From Bacteroidales bacterium UBA1680 (GTDB lineage: Bacteria > Bacteroidota > Bacteroidia > Bacteroidales > UBA932): a DNA stretch of 64,000 nucleotides. The stretch is from NCBI GenBank assembly GCA_002320605.1, contig DCKG01000022.1, forward strand, positions 136,943 through 200,942. The letters run 5' to 3'. Both the position numbers and the translations under genes were made by a program. Under the pieces are notes generated by a model. The model saw nothing but the letters and a program-made list of their open reading frames with translations, had not been told where the DNA came from and ran no database searches. Shown here piece by piece: positions 1-9,870 of this stretch (its first letter is position 1; each line of letters starts with the position of its first letter).

Positions 1-3000
1 TCGCCGGAAAGCATAAAGATGCCGATGGCAATTACAAGGTGAAGCCAATCATCGGTTGCGAGGTCTATGTCACGAGGCACTACGATTATCATGAGAAACG
101 TCAGGGCTACTATCACCTGATCCTGCTCGCCAAGAACTACGAAGGCTATAAGAATCTGGTGAAAATCGTGTCTGAAGGACACACGGAAGGTCTTTATTAT
201 GGCAAGCCAAGAGTGTCGCACGAAGTGCTGGAGAAATATCACGAGAACCTTATATGCTCTTCGGCCTGCATCGCTGGAGAAATCCCTCAAGACATACTCG
301 CTGGCAATCTGGATGCTGCGAAAGATGCCATTAAATGGCACCAAAAGGTCTTCGGAGACGATTATTATCTGGAAGTCATGCTGCATAAGACCGAGGTCCC
401 AGGGCTATCACTCGAGGTTTATGACTATCAGAAGCAATATAATGAAGTCCTATTTCAACTGGCCTCTGAACTTGGCGTGAAGGTAATCGCGACGAATGAC
501 GTACATTTCGTGAATAAGGACGACGGCCCGGCACATGACCATCTGATTTGCCTGAATACTGGAAAAAAACTGGCGGATTCCGACAGGTTGCATTATACCC
601 AGCAGGAATACTTGAAGAGCGAGGATGAAATGGCTGCCCTGTTCCCTGACCATCCAGAGGCCCTCGCCAACACGCTTGAGGTTGCGGATAAAGTGGAGGC
701 ATATTCAATAGACCGCGACCCGGTGCTGCCTAAGTTCGATCTTGGCGAGGAGTTTCTCTCGCACATAGACGCTTATCTGGAGAAATACAAGGACGTAATA
801 GATTCTGGCCGAAATGATAAGAAGGGCAATTACAGAGGCGATGAGTTCTGTAATTCGGTCGCATATCTGTGCGAATTGTGCTACAAGGGCGCTGAAAAAC
901 GTTATGGCACCCCCCTCGATAAGGAACATGCGGACAGAATTGACTTTGAGCTGAAAACCATCTGCAGGATGGGCTACCCGGACTATTTCCTTATTGTGCA
1001 GGACTATATCGGCGCACATCGTCGCGAAGGCTACATGGTAGGACCTGGACGTGGTTCCGCAGCTGGTTCGGTAGTTGCTTACTGCTTGGGAATCACGAAT
1101 ATAGATCCTATCAAGTACGACCTCCTGTTCGAGCGTTTCCTGAATCCGGATCGTATCTCCATGCCGGATATCGACGTGGATTTCGAAGACATAAATGCTG
1201 CCCACCGCTACGTGGTGAAGAAATATGGCGAAAAGAACGTCTCCAGAGTAATTACTTTCGGCACCATGCTGGCAAAGGGTGCCATCAAAGATGTTGCGAG
1301 GGTGGAGGACCTACCTCTGGCCGATTCGACCTGGCTTGCTGGACTCGTGCCTGACCGACTGTCTGAAATGAAGGAGAAGGAATATCCTTTCAATCCAAAA
1401 TTCGATACGCTCCTTCCGGGTTTCAAGTCTTTCCAGAAAGAGGCAGAGGTCGAAGATCCTGACAATCCTGACCAGAAGAGGAAAGAGATGAAGTGGTTCC
1501 AGAGGGGCATGGAGGAGACTCCAGTGAAAATAACCCTGAAGAATTGCTACAGGCTAGTGCCAGCCTTAAAAGATGCATACGAGAACGGTACCGACCAGAT
1601 TAAATCTGTCCTGAGATTCGCCGAGAAACTTGAGGGCAGCATCCGTCAGGTCGGAATGCATGCTTGCGCCACCATAATAGGCCGCGGAGACCTTACCGAT
1701 TATCTGCCAATGTGCCTCTCAGTGGATAAGGAAACAGGCAAATTGGTCCGCACATCGCAGTACGATGGCCATTACATCGAGGAAGTAGGCATGCTGAAAA
1801 TGGACTTCCTTGGGCTGAACACGCTTTCCATAATCCATAAGTGCCTAGACAGCATAAAGCAGACTCACAGGGAGACGATTGACATCGAAGCCATACCGAT
1901 TGACGATAAAGAAACTTACGAGCTCTATGGTCGTGGCGATACCGACAATGTGTTCCAGTTCGAGTCTCCTGGAATGAAGCAGTGGCTGCAGAGGCTTCAT
2001 CCAGAGAGGTTTGAGGACCTCATAGCCATGAATGCCCTTTATCGTCCAGGCCCAATGGACTATATTCCTGATTTCGTCGACAGAAAATTAGGATTGAAGC
2101 CTATCGAATACGATCTTCCAGAGATGGAGGAATATCTTGAAGACACTTATGGGGTTACGGTTTATCAAGAGCAGGTCATGCTGCTCTCGCAGAAACTGGC
2201 AGGATTTACAAAGGGACAGGCGGACAAGCTTCGTAAGGCCATGGGAAAGAAGCAGATATCCACGCTGGAAGAGCTTCGCGACAAGTTCATGGAAGGAGGG
2301 GAGAAGAATGGTCATCCGGACAAGATGCTGGACAAAATCTGGAAAGACTGGGAGAAGTTCGCTTCTTATGCTTTCAATAAATCTCATGCGACTTGCTATG
2401 CATGGGTTTCGTACCAGACCGGCTGGCTGAAATGCCACTACACTGCGGAATTCCTTGCGGCGAACCTGTCTTGCAACTTATCCAACATGACTGAGATCAA
2501 GAAGATCCTTTCAGACTGCAAGGCTCACAAAATCAAGGTGCTGTGCCCGGACGTGAACGAGTCGGACAAGGAATTCACGGTGAATAAGGATGGGAACATA
2601 CGTTACGGTCTTGCCGGAATGAAAGGTTTTGGCTCCAATGTGGTGGATGCAATAATCTCAGAGCGAGAGAAAAAAGGTCCTTACAAAGATTTGTTCGATT
2701 TCGTTGAACGACTGGACGGAATCTTAAACCGCAAATCGCTTGAGACGCTGATATATTCAGGAGCCCTTGACTCATTCGGCTACAGCAAGAAGCAATATTT
2801 CCTGCCGTGCCAGAATGGGGAGCAGTTCATCGACGAACTTGCGAAATATGCCACACGCTTCAGCCAGGACAGCATGGATGCTTCTTCTTCCTTGTTCGGC
2901 GATGCAGAAGAATTCAAGCCGCAGCGTCCAGAGATTCCTGCGATGGTAGGCGAGGAAGATGTGATGGATTTGCTTCAGAAGGAGAAAGAGATAGTAGGAA

Positions 3001-3653
3001 TATACATTTCCGCCCATCCGCTCGACAGGTACCAGTTCGAGATGGAAAACTTTACGAATATGGAGCTGCAAAGCCTTCAGGGCGCTATCGCATACTGTGA
3101 GGCTAAGCGCACCACAAAGAAACTGATGGTGGCTGGCTTAGTGACGGAATGCAGCACTGGCACCACGAAGAGTGGCAAGCCGTATGCGAAGGCCATTCTG
3201 GAGGACTACAGCGGGAATTACGAGTTCCGTTTCTTCGGCAAAGACTACGAAGCCTACATGAGCTATCTGCAGCCACATGCCTGCCTTTTCCTTGAAGGGG
3301 ATATTGAAGAACGGTACCGTGTCCGCCAGGACGATAACGGTCAGGTGACGGCAGCCCCATACGATTTCAGGGTGAAGAAGATGATGCTGCTGGGCAATGT
3401 GGCAGAGACAATGATGAGCGGCTGCTCTTTGGGGCTGACGACCTCGATGCTGACGGATAAATTCAGGAAGAGCCTTACGAATATATTGAAGGCTAATTCT
3501 GGAAAAATTCCTCTGGAAATGAAGCTTTTCGATCCGAAGACGAAATTCACCATCAGTTTCCACTCTAAGAAATATTTCGTCACAGTCACTACCGACTTCG
3601 TGAGCGAGCTGGAGTCTATCGGCATCAGCTGTCATCCTATGTTGCGGCATTAG
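1..3653 (+). CDS. dnaE: DNA polymerase III subunit alpha, 5' end cut by window
   Basis: Replicative C-family DNA polymerase. The frame is open from base 3, and the first residues read (KHKDADGNYK) join directly to the PHP-domain motif KPIIGCEVYV, so about 70 N-terminal residues lie upstream of the window; the GTG at 39 is not the real start. The palm carries GPGRGSAAGS and PDIDVDFED, whose two Asp correspond to the catalytic pair of bacterial DnaE. A helix-hairpin-helix region and a C-terminal OB-fold (KLMVAGLVTE, positions about 3124-3260) follow. Length and domain order are those of ordinary Bacteroidota DnaE. It ends with TAG, 40 nt before the next gene. Nothing suggests truncation or transfer. 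Confidence 0.97.
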   Translation, partial: AGKHKDADGNYKVKPIIGCEVYVTRHYDYHEKRQGYYHLILLAKNYEGYKNLVKIVSEGHTEGLYYGKPRVSHEVLEKYHENLICSSACIAGEIPQDILAGNLDAAKDAIKWHQKVFGDDYYLEVMLHKTEVPGLSLEVYDYQKQYNEVLFQLASELGVKVIATNDVHFVNKDDGPAHDHLICLNTGKKLADSDRLHYTQQEYLKSEDEMAALFPDHPEALANTLEVADKVEAYSIDRDPVLPKFDLGEEFLSHIDAYLEKYKDVIDSGRNDKKGNYRGDEFCNSVAYLCELCYKGAEKRYGTPLDKEHADRIDFELKTICRMGYPDYFLIVQDYIGAHRREGYMVGPGRGSAAGSVVAYCLGITNIDPIKYDLLFERFLNPDRISMPDIDVDFEDINAAHRYVVKKYGEKNVSRVITFGTMLAKGAIKDVARVEDLPLADSTWLAGLVPDRLSEMKEKEYPFNPKFDTLLPGFKSFQKEAEVEDPDNPDQKRKEMKWFQRGMEETPVKITLKNCYRLVPALKDAYENGTDQIKSVLRFAEKLEGSIRQVGMHACATIIGRGDLTDYLPMCLSVDKETGKLVRTSQYDGHYIEEVGMLKMDFLGLNTLSIIHKCLDSIKQTHRETIDIEAIPIDDKETYELYGRGDTDNVFQFESPGMKQWLQRLHPERFEDLIAMNALYRPGPMDYIPDFVDRKLGLKPIEYDLPEMEEYLEDTYGVTVYQEQVMLLSQKLAGFTKGQADKLRKAMGKKQISTLEELRDKFMEGGEKNGHPDKMLDKIWKDWEKFASYAFNKSHATCYAWVSYQTGWLKCHYTAEFLAANLSCNLSNMTEIKKILSDCKAHKIKVLCPDVNESDKEFTVNKDGNIRYGLAGMKGFGSNVVDAIISEREKKGPYKDLFDFVERLDGILNRKSLETLIYSGALDSFGYSKKQYFLPCQNGEQFIDELAKYATRFSQDSMDASSSLFGDAEEFKPQRPEIPAMVGEEDVMDLLQKEKEIVGIYISAHPLDRYQFEMENFTNMELQSLQGAIAYCEAKRTTKKLMVAGLVTECSTGTTKSGKPYAKAILEDYSGNYEFRFFGKDYEAYMSYLQPHACLFLEGDIEERYRVRQDDNGQVTAAPYDFRVKKMMLLGNVAETMMSGCSLGLTTSMLTDKFRKSLTNILKANSGKIPLEMKLFDPKTKFTISFHSKKYFVTVTTDFVSELESIGISCHPMLRH

Positions 3654-3693
3654 GCAAAGAATGTTATATTCAATATATTAATATATCATATTC

Positions 3694-6138
3694 ATGAAAA
3701 GAGTCTTTTTGCTTTTGTGTTTGTGGGTTTCTATTTCTGCCATTATCCTTTCGGGGCAGCCGATGCCAGGTGATGAGCGGCCTGAAAATGCGCTTGGACC
3801 TAGGGTTACGAAGGCCAATTATGAACTAGCGTCTCGCTTCACCGCCAAGAAAGTAGGCCAGATGGTGTTTTCTACTAGAATCCGTCCTAACTGGTTCAAG
3901 GATAGCGACAAGTTCTGGTACTCCTGGAAAACTTCCCAGGGCACTCATTATTATATCGTGAATCCTTCCAGCGGAAGCAAGACCGAGGTTTTCGACATGC
4001 CGAAGCTGGCGATGGAGATCACGGAGATCGTGCGTTATCCGTTCGATGCCCAGCACATTCCGTTCAGGGATTTGAGGCTGAAAGATGACAAAACGTTCAC
4101 CTTCAATATAGTATCCGGCCTGAAAAACGATAGCGACACGACCTATTTCACATACGACATAGCCTCGCAGAAGCTAGATACGACAGCCAAAGAAGAACGC
4201 AAATACCCTTCCTGGGCGGCTGTGTCGCCTGATGGCACAATAGGAGTATATGCCAAGAACCACAATCTTTGGCTGATGGATTCCACTAACCTGCGCAAAG
4301 CAGCGAAGAACGAAAAGGACAGCACCTTAATTGAATATGCCCTGACGACAAACGGAATAAAGGAATATGGCTACGGCTATGGCAATTACGCTGGTGATAA
4401 TCAGACCGACTCCACTAAGCGCAATTGGCCTGCAGATCTGGCCTGGTCGCCAGACTCTAAGCGTTTCGCTATCACCAAGTGGGATACCCGGCCGCTGAAA
4501 GACCTGTGGGTGATAAATTCAGTCTCACAGCCGCGTCCGACTCTGGAATCCTATAAATATCAGATGCCAGGTGAGCCAGGTGCGATTGGCTATCTGGAGA
4601 TATTCACAATCAGCTCTGATAAGAAATCAGCAGTCCCTCATTCCGTTAAGACTCACGCTTTCAAGGATCAAGATATGATGATTTTGAACGCTCGCCATGT
4701 GGTGGCCGATGACTATCTGGATTTCAGGCCTTCCAAGTGGCTAGGTGACGATTCCGGCTTCTATCTTTACAGGCTTAGTCGTGATTTGAAGCGTCTGGAC
4801 CTCTGCTGGATAGGAGCAGATGCAGACTCAGCTAAGACTATTGTCGGTGAGCGTGAAAGGACTTACGTGGAATACCGCAATCCGTTCTTCATAAAGGGTG
4901 GGAAGCAGTTCCTGCACTGGTCAGAGCGCAACGGTTGGGCAAACATCTATCTTTACGATTCGGATGGATCGCTGGTTAAGAACCTCACCGAAGGCGCTTT
5001 CCATGTTGAGGATGTTCTGGGGGTGAACGAGAAAGAGGGCTACATGATTGTCAGCGCATGTGGCGTTAATAAAAACGAGAACCCTTACCAGATGCACACG
5101 TTCAGGGTCCCGCTTAGTGGTGGTTCCATGAAGCAGTTGGACATGGACGACATGGACGTGCTTTCCACCGTGTCCGATGATGCTCGTTACATCGTTGCAA
5201 ACTATTCCAGAGTTGATTATGCCCCTGCTGTGGCTCTCATTAATGCTTCTGGTAAACGCACAGATCTTGAGGAGGCTGATTTAAGCCTGCTGCTCCAAGC
5301 CGGCTACAAGTTTCCGGAGCGTTTCAAGGTCAAGGCTGCTGATGGCATTACGGATTTGTATGGAGCCATGTACAAGCCGTTCGATTTCGATTCCACGAAG
5401 GTTTATCCTATCTGCGACTACGTTTATCCTGGCCCTCAGGTTGAGGCTAACAACATTTCCTGGAGCACGAATTTCACGCGCGTGGACAGGCTGGCTCAGA
5501 TTGGGTTCATAGTGATAACGGTGGGCAACCGCGGAGGTCACCCGAACCGCTCGAAGTGGTATCATAATTACGGATATGGCAATCTTCGCGACTACGGCTT
5601 GGAGGACCAGAAATATGCCATCCAGCAGCTTGGGGCAAGACATTCATTCATCGACATGGACAGAGTCGGCATTCACGGGCATTCGGGTGGCGGTTTCATG
5701 TCAACTGCGGCTATCCTGAAATATCCTGACTTCTTCAAGGTGGCGGTTTCCTGCTCTGGCAATCACGACAACACTATTTACAATCGCTGGTGGAGCGAGC
5801 AGCATCATGGAATCTTGGAGAAAATCGACAAGGGAGACACTTCATTCGTTTACCATATTGACACAAACGAAGAAATTGCGAAGAACCTGAAAGGACACCT
5901 GATGCTCTGGACCGGCGACATCGACAACAACGTGCATCCCGCCAACACCATTCGAGTTGTGAATGCGTTGGTGCGAGCCAACAAACGTTTCGACATGATG
6001 ATTCTGCCGGGTCAGAGGCACGGCTACGGAGACATGAATGAATATTTTTTCTGGCGCATGGCCGACTACTACAGCCAGTGGCTCCTCGGAGACTCCGAGC
6101 GTGCCAAAGTCGACATAACCCAGATGAATAACGACTGA
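3694..6138 (+). CDS. S9 family peptidase, dipeptidyl-peptidase IV-like, secreted
   Basis: Predicted periplasmic serine protease that removes dipeptides from peptide N-termini. A signal peptide covers about residues 1-21. Residues about 95-560 form the DPP IV beta-propeller; the C-terminal alpha/beta hydrolase holds the nucleophile elbow GHSGGG (Ser664), the GDIDNNVH motif (Asp744) and GQRHGYGD (His776), giving a complete catalytic triad. At 814 residues it is the usual size for Bacteroidota DPP IV homologues, which serve amino-acid and peptide acquisition. It lies 40 nt after dnaE and 4 nt before the TPR gene, so it is probably co-transcribed with the latter. Family assignment is secure; substrate is not readable from sequence. 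Confidence 0.93.
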   Translation: MKRVFLLLCLWVSISAIILSGQPMPGDERPENALGPRVTKANYELASRFTAKKVGQMVFSTRIRPNWFKDSDKFWYSWKTSQGTHYYIVNPSSGSKTEVFDMPKLAMEITEIVRYPFDAQHIPFRDLRLKDDKTFTFNIVSGLKNDSDTTYFTYDIASQKLDTTAKEERKYPSWAAVSPDGTIGVYAKNHNLWLMDSTNLRKAAKNEKDSTLIEYALTTNGIKEYGYGYGNYAGDNQTDSTKRNWPADLAWSPDSKRFAITKWDTRPLKDLWVINSVSQPRPTLESYKYQMPGEPGAIGYLEIFTISSDKKSAVPHSVKTHAFKDQDMMILNARHVVADDYLDFRPSKWLGDDSGFYLYRLSRDLKRLDLCWIGADADSAKTIVGERERTYVEYRNPFFIKGGKQFLHWSERNGWANIYLYDSDGSLVKNLTEGAFHVEDVLGVNEKEGYMIVSACGVNKNENPYQMHTFRVPLSGGSMKQLDMDDMDVLSTVSDDARYIVANYSRVDYAPAVALINASGKRTDLEEADLSLLLQAGYKFPERFKVKAADGITDLYGAMYKPFDFDSTKVYPICDYVYPGPQVEANNISWSTNFTRVDRLAQIGFIVITVGNRGGHPNRSKWYHNYGYGNLRDYGLEDQKYAIQQLGARHSFIDMDRVGIHGHSGGGFMSTAAILKYPDFFKVAVSCSGNHDNTIYNRWWSEQHHGILEKIDKGDTSFVYHIDTNEEIAKNLKGHLMLWTGDIDNNVHPANTIRVVNALVRANKRFDMMILPGQRHGYGDMNEYFFWRMADYYSQWLLGDSERAKVDITQMNND

Positions 6139-6142
6139 TGGC

Positions 6143-7750
6143 ATGCGGCGATCATTGGCAATATTCTCTATAATCCTCCTGTCGGCGCAATTGTGGGCGG
6201 GAGGATTCAAGACTGGTCTGAATACCCAGATGGAAGGGCTCCTGGCCAACTTGGAGGACAATCTCGGCTACGTCAACACACACAGCGATGAGGAGGTCTC
6301 CAATATGGCTTCTTGGTTCCTGCGGCATGGGAACGATGACCAGAAGTCAAGAGCATTATATTGCTTGGGGCGTAACCAATACAATTCAAAGCGTTATTCA
6401 GCCGCTATAGTGACCTATACAAAGGCTCTTGAATATGCCGCCGGCCCTCTCCCGTCTGCGAAAATCTATTTCGACATGGCGCAGACCAGCGCTGCCACCA
6501 TGAATATATCGGATCAGGTGACGTATTTGGGGAAAGCCGCCGAATCCTACAAATCGGTCGGCTACGACTCTGAGGCCCAGAACTGCTACCTTGAAATAGG
6601 CAAGGCCCAGATGGGCAAGGGAGACTATGGTACTGCCGAAAGCATATTCAAAAGCATTCTTGGTGAGTCTCATGACCTTCGAGACACCCTCTTGGAAGCA
6701 CGCTGCCTAGAAGCTTATGCTTCCTTGGCCGTTCAGAAAGACACCGCTGATCCATATCTGGCGATTGATATGCTCAGCCGCGCCACTGAGCAATTGCGCT
6801 ACAACCTCGGTTCCACCGACAAAGGCATATTGGCATATTCATATTCATTGATAGGCAATGTGGGAGAGGCACAAAAGTGGCTTTCTCAAGCAAAGGCCTC
6901 GGCTGAAACCCCTGCTGAGGAGGCAGATGCCGCATTCAGGGAATATCAAATCTGCGCCAGGAATGGTGTGTCTGCCAAAGCTCTAGCGGCGCTAGAGAGA
7001 GTTGTTGGCTATGGGAATAAGGCTCAGACAGAGGCGCTTGGAGAGACTGTCGCTGCCAGCCAGCGAGAATATTTCAGGAGCGAGGCGCAGGCACAGGCAG
7101 AAAAGCTGAAGGCAGCCCACCTGAAGATGTGGCTTATTTCATTAGCTGCCCTGCTGGCAATAGCTGCCCTCGCAATTGCCGCCTACCTCCGCCGTCAGGA
7201 AGAACGCAGGAAACTGGAGGCAGAGACAGCCGAAAAAGACCGTTATTTATCCTTGGCCGAAGATCTACGAAAACAATTGGCGACATCTTCAGCCAAGCAG
7301 GATGAGGCCGTGAACGCCGAAGAAGCTAAGGGGACCGATGACAAGAAAACCAGCCCTAAAATTCCTTGGAGCGTGGATGCCCTTGAGCGTCTTTGCGAGC
7401 AGTATTACATTTACGAAGGTACCGAAAATCTCCAGCCTAAAATATTGAAAGAAGTGAAATCCATCGTGGAAGGCCTTAGAAGCGATTCTAAAATCCAGAA
7501 AAGCTTGGAAAATCTTCTGGACGATAATTACGATGGCATAATGCAGAAGCTTCGTAAAGAATTCCCGAACTGGAAGAATGAAGAGTACCTTCTGTACATA
7601 TTCACCGCCTCGGGCTTCTCGACCACGACAATCTCAACCCTGCTTGAAAAGGATAAAAAAGCCATCTATAACCGTGTATGGCGCCTGAAGAACAGGATTG
7701 ACAATTCCGATGCGCCAGACAAGGACATATTCCTGAAGCATCTGAAATAG
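6143..7750 (+). CDS. TPR-repeat membrane protein with cytoplasmic C-terminal domain
   Basis: 535 residues. A signal peptide (about 1-19) leads into a region of tetratricopeptide-like helical repeats (about 40-320; for example ALYCLGRNQYNSKRYSAAIV). One transmembrane helix follows at about 328-348, then a charged coiled segment and a C-terminal domain (about 400-535) ending in KKAIYNRVWRLKNRI, which looks like a helix-turn-helix or DUF6377-like domain. The layout is that of Bacteroidota TPR sensor/regulator proteins: repeats in the periplasm, output domain in the cytoplasm. The start lies 4 nt past the peptidase stop, which suggests one operon. A role in envelope or nutrient sensing is inference only. 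Confidence 0.75.
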   Translation: MRRSLAIFSIILLSAQLWAGGFKTGLNTQMEGLLANLEDNLGYVNTHSDEEVSNMASWFLRHGNDDQKSRALYCLGRNQYNSKRYSAAIVTYTKALEYAAGPLPSAKIYFDMAQTSAATMNISDQVTYLGKAAESYKSVGYDSEAQNCYLEIGKAQMGKGDYGTAESIFKSILGESHDLRDTLLEARCLEAYASLAVQKDTADPYLAIDMLSRATEQLRYNLGSTDKGILAYSYSLIGNVGEAQKWLSQAKASAETPAEEADAAFREYQICARNGVSAKALAALERVVGYGNKAQTEALGETVAASQREYFRSEAQAQAEKLKAAHLKMWLISLAALLAIAALAIAAYLRRQEERRKLEAETAEKDRYLSLAEDLRKQLATSSAKQDEAVNAEEAKGTDDKKTSPKIPWSVDALERLCEQYYIYEGTENLQPKILKEVKSIVEGLRSDSKIQKSLENLLDDNYDGIMQKLRKEFPNWKNEEYLLYIFTASGFSTTTISTLLEKDKKAIYNRVWRLKNRIDNSDAPDKDIFLKHLK

Positions 7751-7751
7751 C

Positions 7752-8762
7752 CTATTCGGCTTCTTGCGGCCAGCCTTGCGCTGTTATGGGATGCTCCAGA
7801 CCGTCTGGAGTAACGAGAACAGAGCCTACATCGCTCTGTGCGAGATGCCCAATGATCTCGAAGGTCTGGAAATCACGACGGAATTTCTCAGCCGAGAGAA
7901 TAGGGATCGTGAAAAGAAGCTTGAAATCATCCCCACCGTTCATGGCGGCTGAAATCGGGTCTATGTCGAGTTCCTTCCCTGTGTCGAAAGAATTGCCCTC
8001 GAAAGGAATTTTGTCTGCATACACTTTCGCCCCTAAGCCAGTATCACGCACAAGTCTCTTAACTGCATCTCCAAGGCCGTGGGAAACCAAATAAGCGTTG
8101 GATGGAATGATATCGTCATCTTCGAAATTGCTCAAGATAGAAGCATTCAATTCCGGCTTCAGGTAGCTGCCGACCAGCATCTTATATTTTTCCAGGTCTG
8201 GCTGAGAAGAATCTCTCTCGAAATTCTTCTTGCCACGCTCCAGAATCATCTGCCCGAGAAATGCGGCTCCCAAACTGCCAGAAATGCAGATTAAATCTTT
8301 GCTATTGGCAGTCCTGCGACGTTCTTCGGTAGATTTCAATTCTTCTCCGACGGCGGAAATGCCTATCGTGAGGCCGTTGGGCGATGGCACTAGATCCAGG
8401 TCCATCGACGCGTAACCGAACTCTTTCGCAGCCGCCACAATCCCTTTGAATAGCTCCTGTACATTTTTATAATCCAGCTTGGCAGAAACACCCAGCCTCA
8501 CTTGCAGTACCCTAGGATGCGCTAGAGCGGCGAATAGCTCTCCCGTCACTGCAACTACGCATTTGTATCCAAGGTGCGGCAGAGGGAAATATATCAGGTC
8601 ATAGTCTATCCCCTCCAGGAATATCCTGCCTGCGCTTTTCACCAGGCTCCCATCCGTAGGGGAGAAACTGCTCTCCCTTTTAAGCCCCGCCGAAGACAGC
8701 AGGTTATTTATTGCCTCTATTTTCCCAAGACTGCTGAAAGAATCCTCAGATGACATACTCAT
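7752..8762 (-). CDS. AIR-synthase-fold kinase, ThiL-like
   Basis: 336 residues, convergent with the TPR gene (1 nt between stops). The N-terminus (SSLGKIEAINNLL) resembles the LGE..LI..L start of thiamine-monophosphate kinase, and the middle has the AIR-synthase/ThiL style (ELFAALAHPR, then KDLICISGSLGAAFLG, matching the ThiL stretch after the first domain). In the family, ThiL makes thiamine diphosphate from the monophosphate with ATP. The typical N-terminal GDDAA metal/ATP motif is not visible, so this may be the divergent Bacteroidota 'AIR synthase related' paralogue with altered activity. Family moderately sure, enzyme activity not. Confidence 0.65.
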   Translation of the reverse strand: MSMSSEDSFSSLGKIEAINNLLSSAGLKRESSFSPTDGSLVKSAGRIFLEGIDYDLIYFPLPHLGYKCVVAVTGELFAALAHPRVLQVRLGVSAKLDYKNVQELFKGIVAAAKEFGYASMDLDLVPSPNGLTIGISAVGEELKSTEERRRTANSKDLICISGSLGAAFLGQMILERGKKNFERDSSQPDLEKYKMLVGSYLKPELNASILSNFEDDDIIPSNAYLVSHGLGDAVKRLVRDTGLGAKVYADKIPFEGNSFDTGKELDIDPISAAMNGGDDFKLLFTIPILSAEKFRRDFQTFEIIGHLAQSDVGSVLVTPDGLEHPITAQGWPQEAE

Positions 8763-8778
8763 TAATATTTTATATTCA

Positions 8779-8786
8779 CAAAGTTA
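8779..8786 (-). promoter_or_regulatory. candidate -7 box for the ThiL-like gene
   Basis: On the minus strand this reads TAACTTTG, a match to the Bacteroidota -7 consensus TAnnTTTG, 16 bases before the ATG, implying a very short leader. No clear TTTG is seen 20 bases further upstream, so the call is weak. Confidence 0.35.
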
Positions 8787-8965
8787 CAACATAATTCTTT
8801 ATCATGGTCGTTTCTTATGAGTTTCTGGATAAGAAAAGCAACTAGCTTGGCTGGTGATAGAAGATTCAATGTAGCACTAAGGCTTCGGCATCTTGCTGCC
8901 GAATCCTTTCATTAAACAATAAAAAACACTAATTTTAGAAGTTGAAATCAGACTAAGTATTTTTT

Positions 8966-9838
8966 ATGAATATGAAGACGACACTTAAATTTTTGTTTGC
9001 GGCTTTCTCTGCTTTCTTTATTGCAGGGCTCCCTATTTCCATTAAGGCAGAAAATAATTCAGCCAATCCTAATGAACTGAAGGTTATTTCTTATAATATC
9101 AGGAACGGGGAGGCTAAGGATGGCACTAATTCTTGGGAATATCGCTATCCAGCTTCAGCAATGATGATAATGGACCAGAAACCAGACATTTTTGGACTTC
9201 AGGAGGCCTATGGCTATCAGGTGAAATACCTTAGAGAATATTGCAAAGGCTACAAGTGCGTTGGGGTGGGTCGCGAGGATGGCAAGCACAAAGGGGAGCA
9301 CATGTCCATTTTCTGGAATTCGAAAACAGTGAAAAAGCTGAAATGGGGCACTTTTTGGCTTTCGGAAACGCCTGATAAGCCTTCGATGGGCTGGGACGCT
9401 GCTTGCAAGAGAACCGCTACGTGGGCTCTGATGAAGAGCAAGAAGAACGGCCGGAAATTCTTCTACGTGAATACGCATTTGGACCATATGGGCTGGGAGG
9501 CTAGGAGAAACGGCCTTGCTCTCATAGTGGAGAAGATTAAGGAAATGAATCCTGATAGCTACCCGATGGTGCTGACGGGGGATTTCAATATGACGATTGA
9601 TCGTCCGGAGTTCGATGACTTGAAGAAAATCATGAAGAATGCTCGCGAGGAGGCGGTTAAGACGGATCACCACGCTACGTTCAACGGCTGGGGGAGCGAT
9701 ACTACCACTGGCATCATAGACTACATCTGGTACATGGGCTTCGATTCTTGCCCATACTACGAGACCATCACGAAGCCTTACATGGAAAGGACATTCATCT
9801 CTGACCATTACCCAGTCACCGCAACTTTGATTTTCTAG
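8966..9838 (+). CDS. secreted endonuclease/exonuclease/phosphatase family protein
   Basis: 290 residues with an N-terminal signal peptide (about 1-28). The EEP fold motifs are all present in order: YNIRNG (Asn), LQEAYG (metal-binding Glu), NTHLDHMG (His), TGDFNM (Asp/Asn) and the C-terminal SDHYPV (Asp-His). Family members are Mg2+-dependent phosphodiesterases acting on DNA, phospholipid, or sugar/inositol phosphates; exported Bacteroidota members are often annotated as phosphodiesterases of unknown substrate. The start with MNMK at 8966 fits the signal peptide; the second ATG two codons on is equally possible. It is followed by the serine hydrolase after 32 nt and may share its transcript. 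Confidence 0.87.
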   Translation: MNMKTTLKFLFAAFSAFFIAGLPISIKAENNSANPNELKVISYNIRNGEAKDGTNSWEYRYPASAMMIMDQKPDIFGLQEAYGYQVKYLREYCKGYKCVGVGREDGKHKGEHMSIFWNSKTVKKLKWGTFWLSETPDKPSMGWDAACKRTATWALMKSKKNGRKFFYVNTHLDHMGWEARRNGLALIVEKIKEMNPDSYPMVLTGDFNMTIDRPEFDDLKKIMKNAREEAVKTDHHATFNGWGSDTTTGIIDYIWYMGFDSCPYYETITKPYMERTFISDHYPVTATLIF

Positions 9839-9870
9839 GAATATATCACCCTCCGGCAGCGGCCAATTAA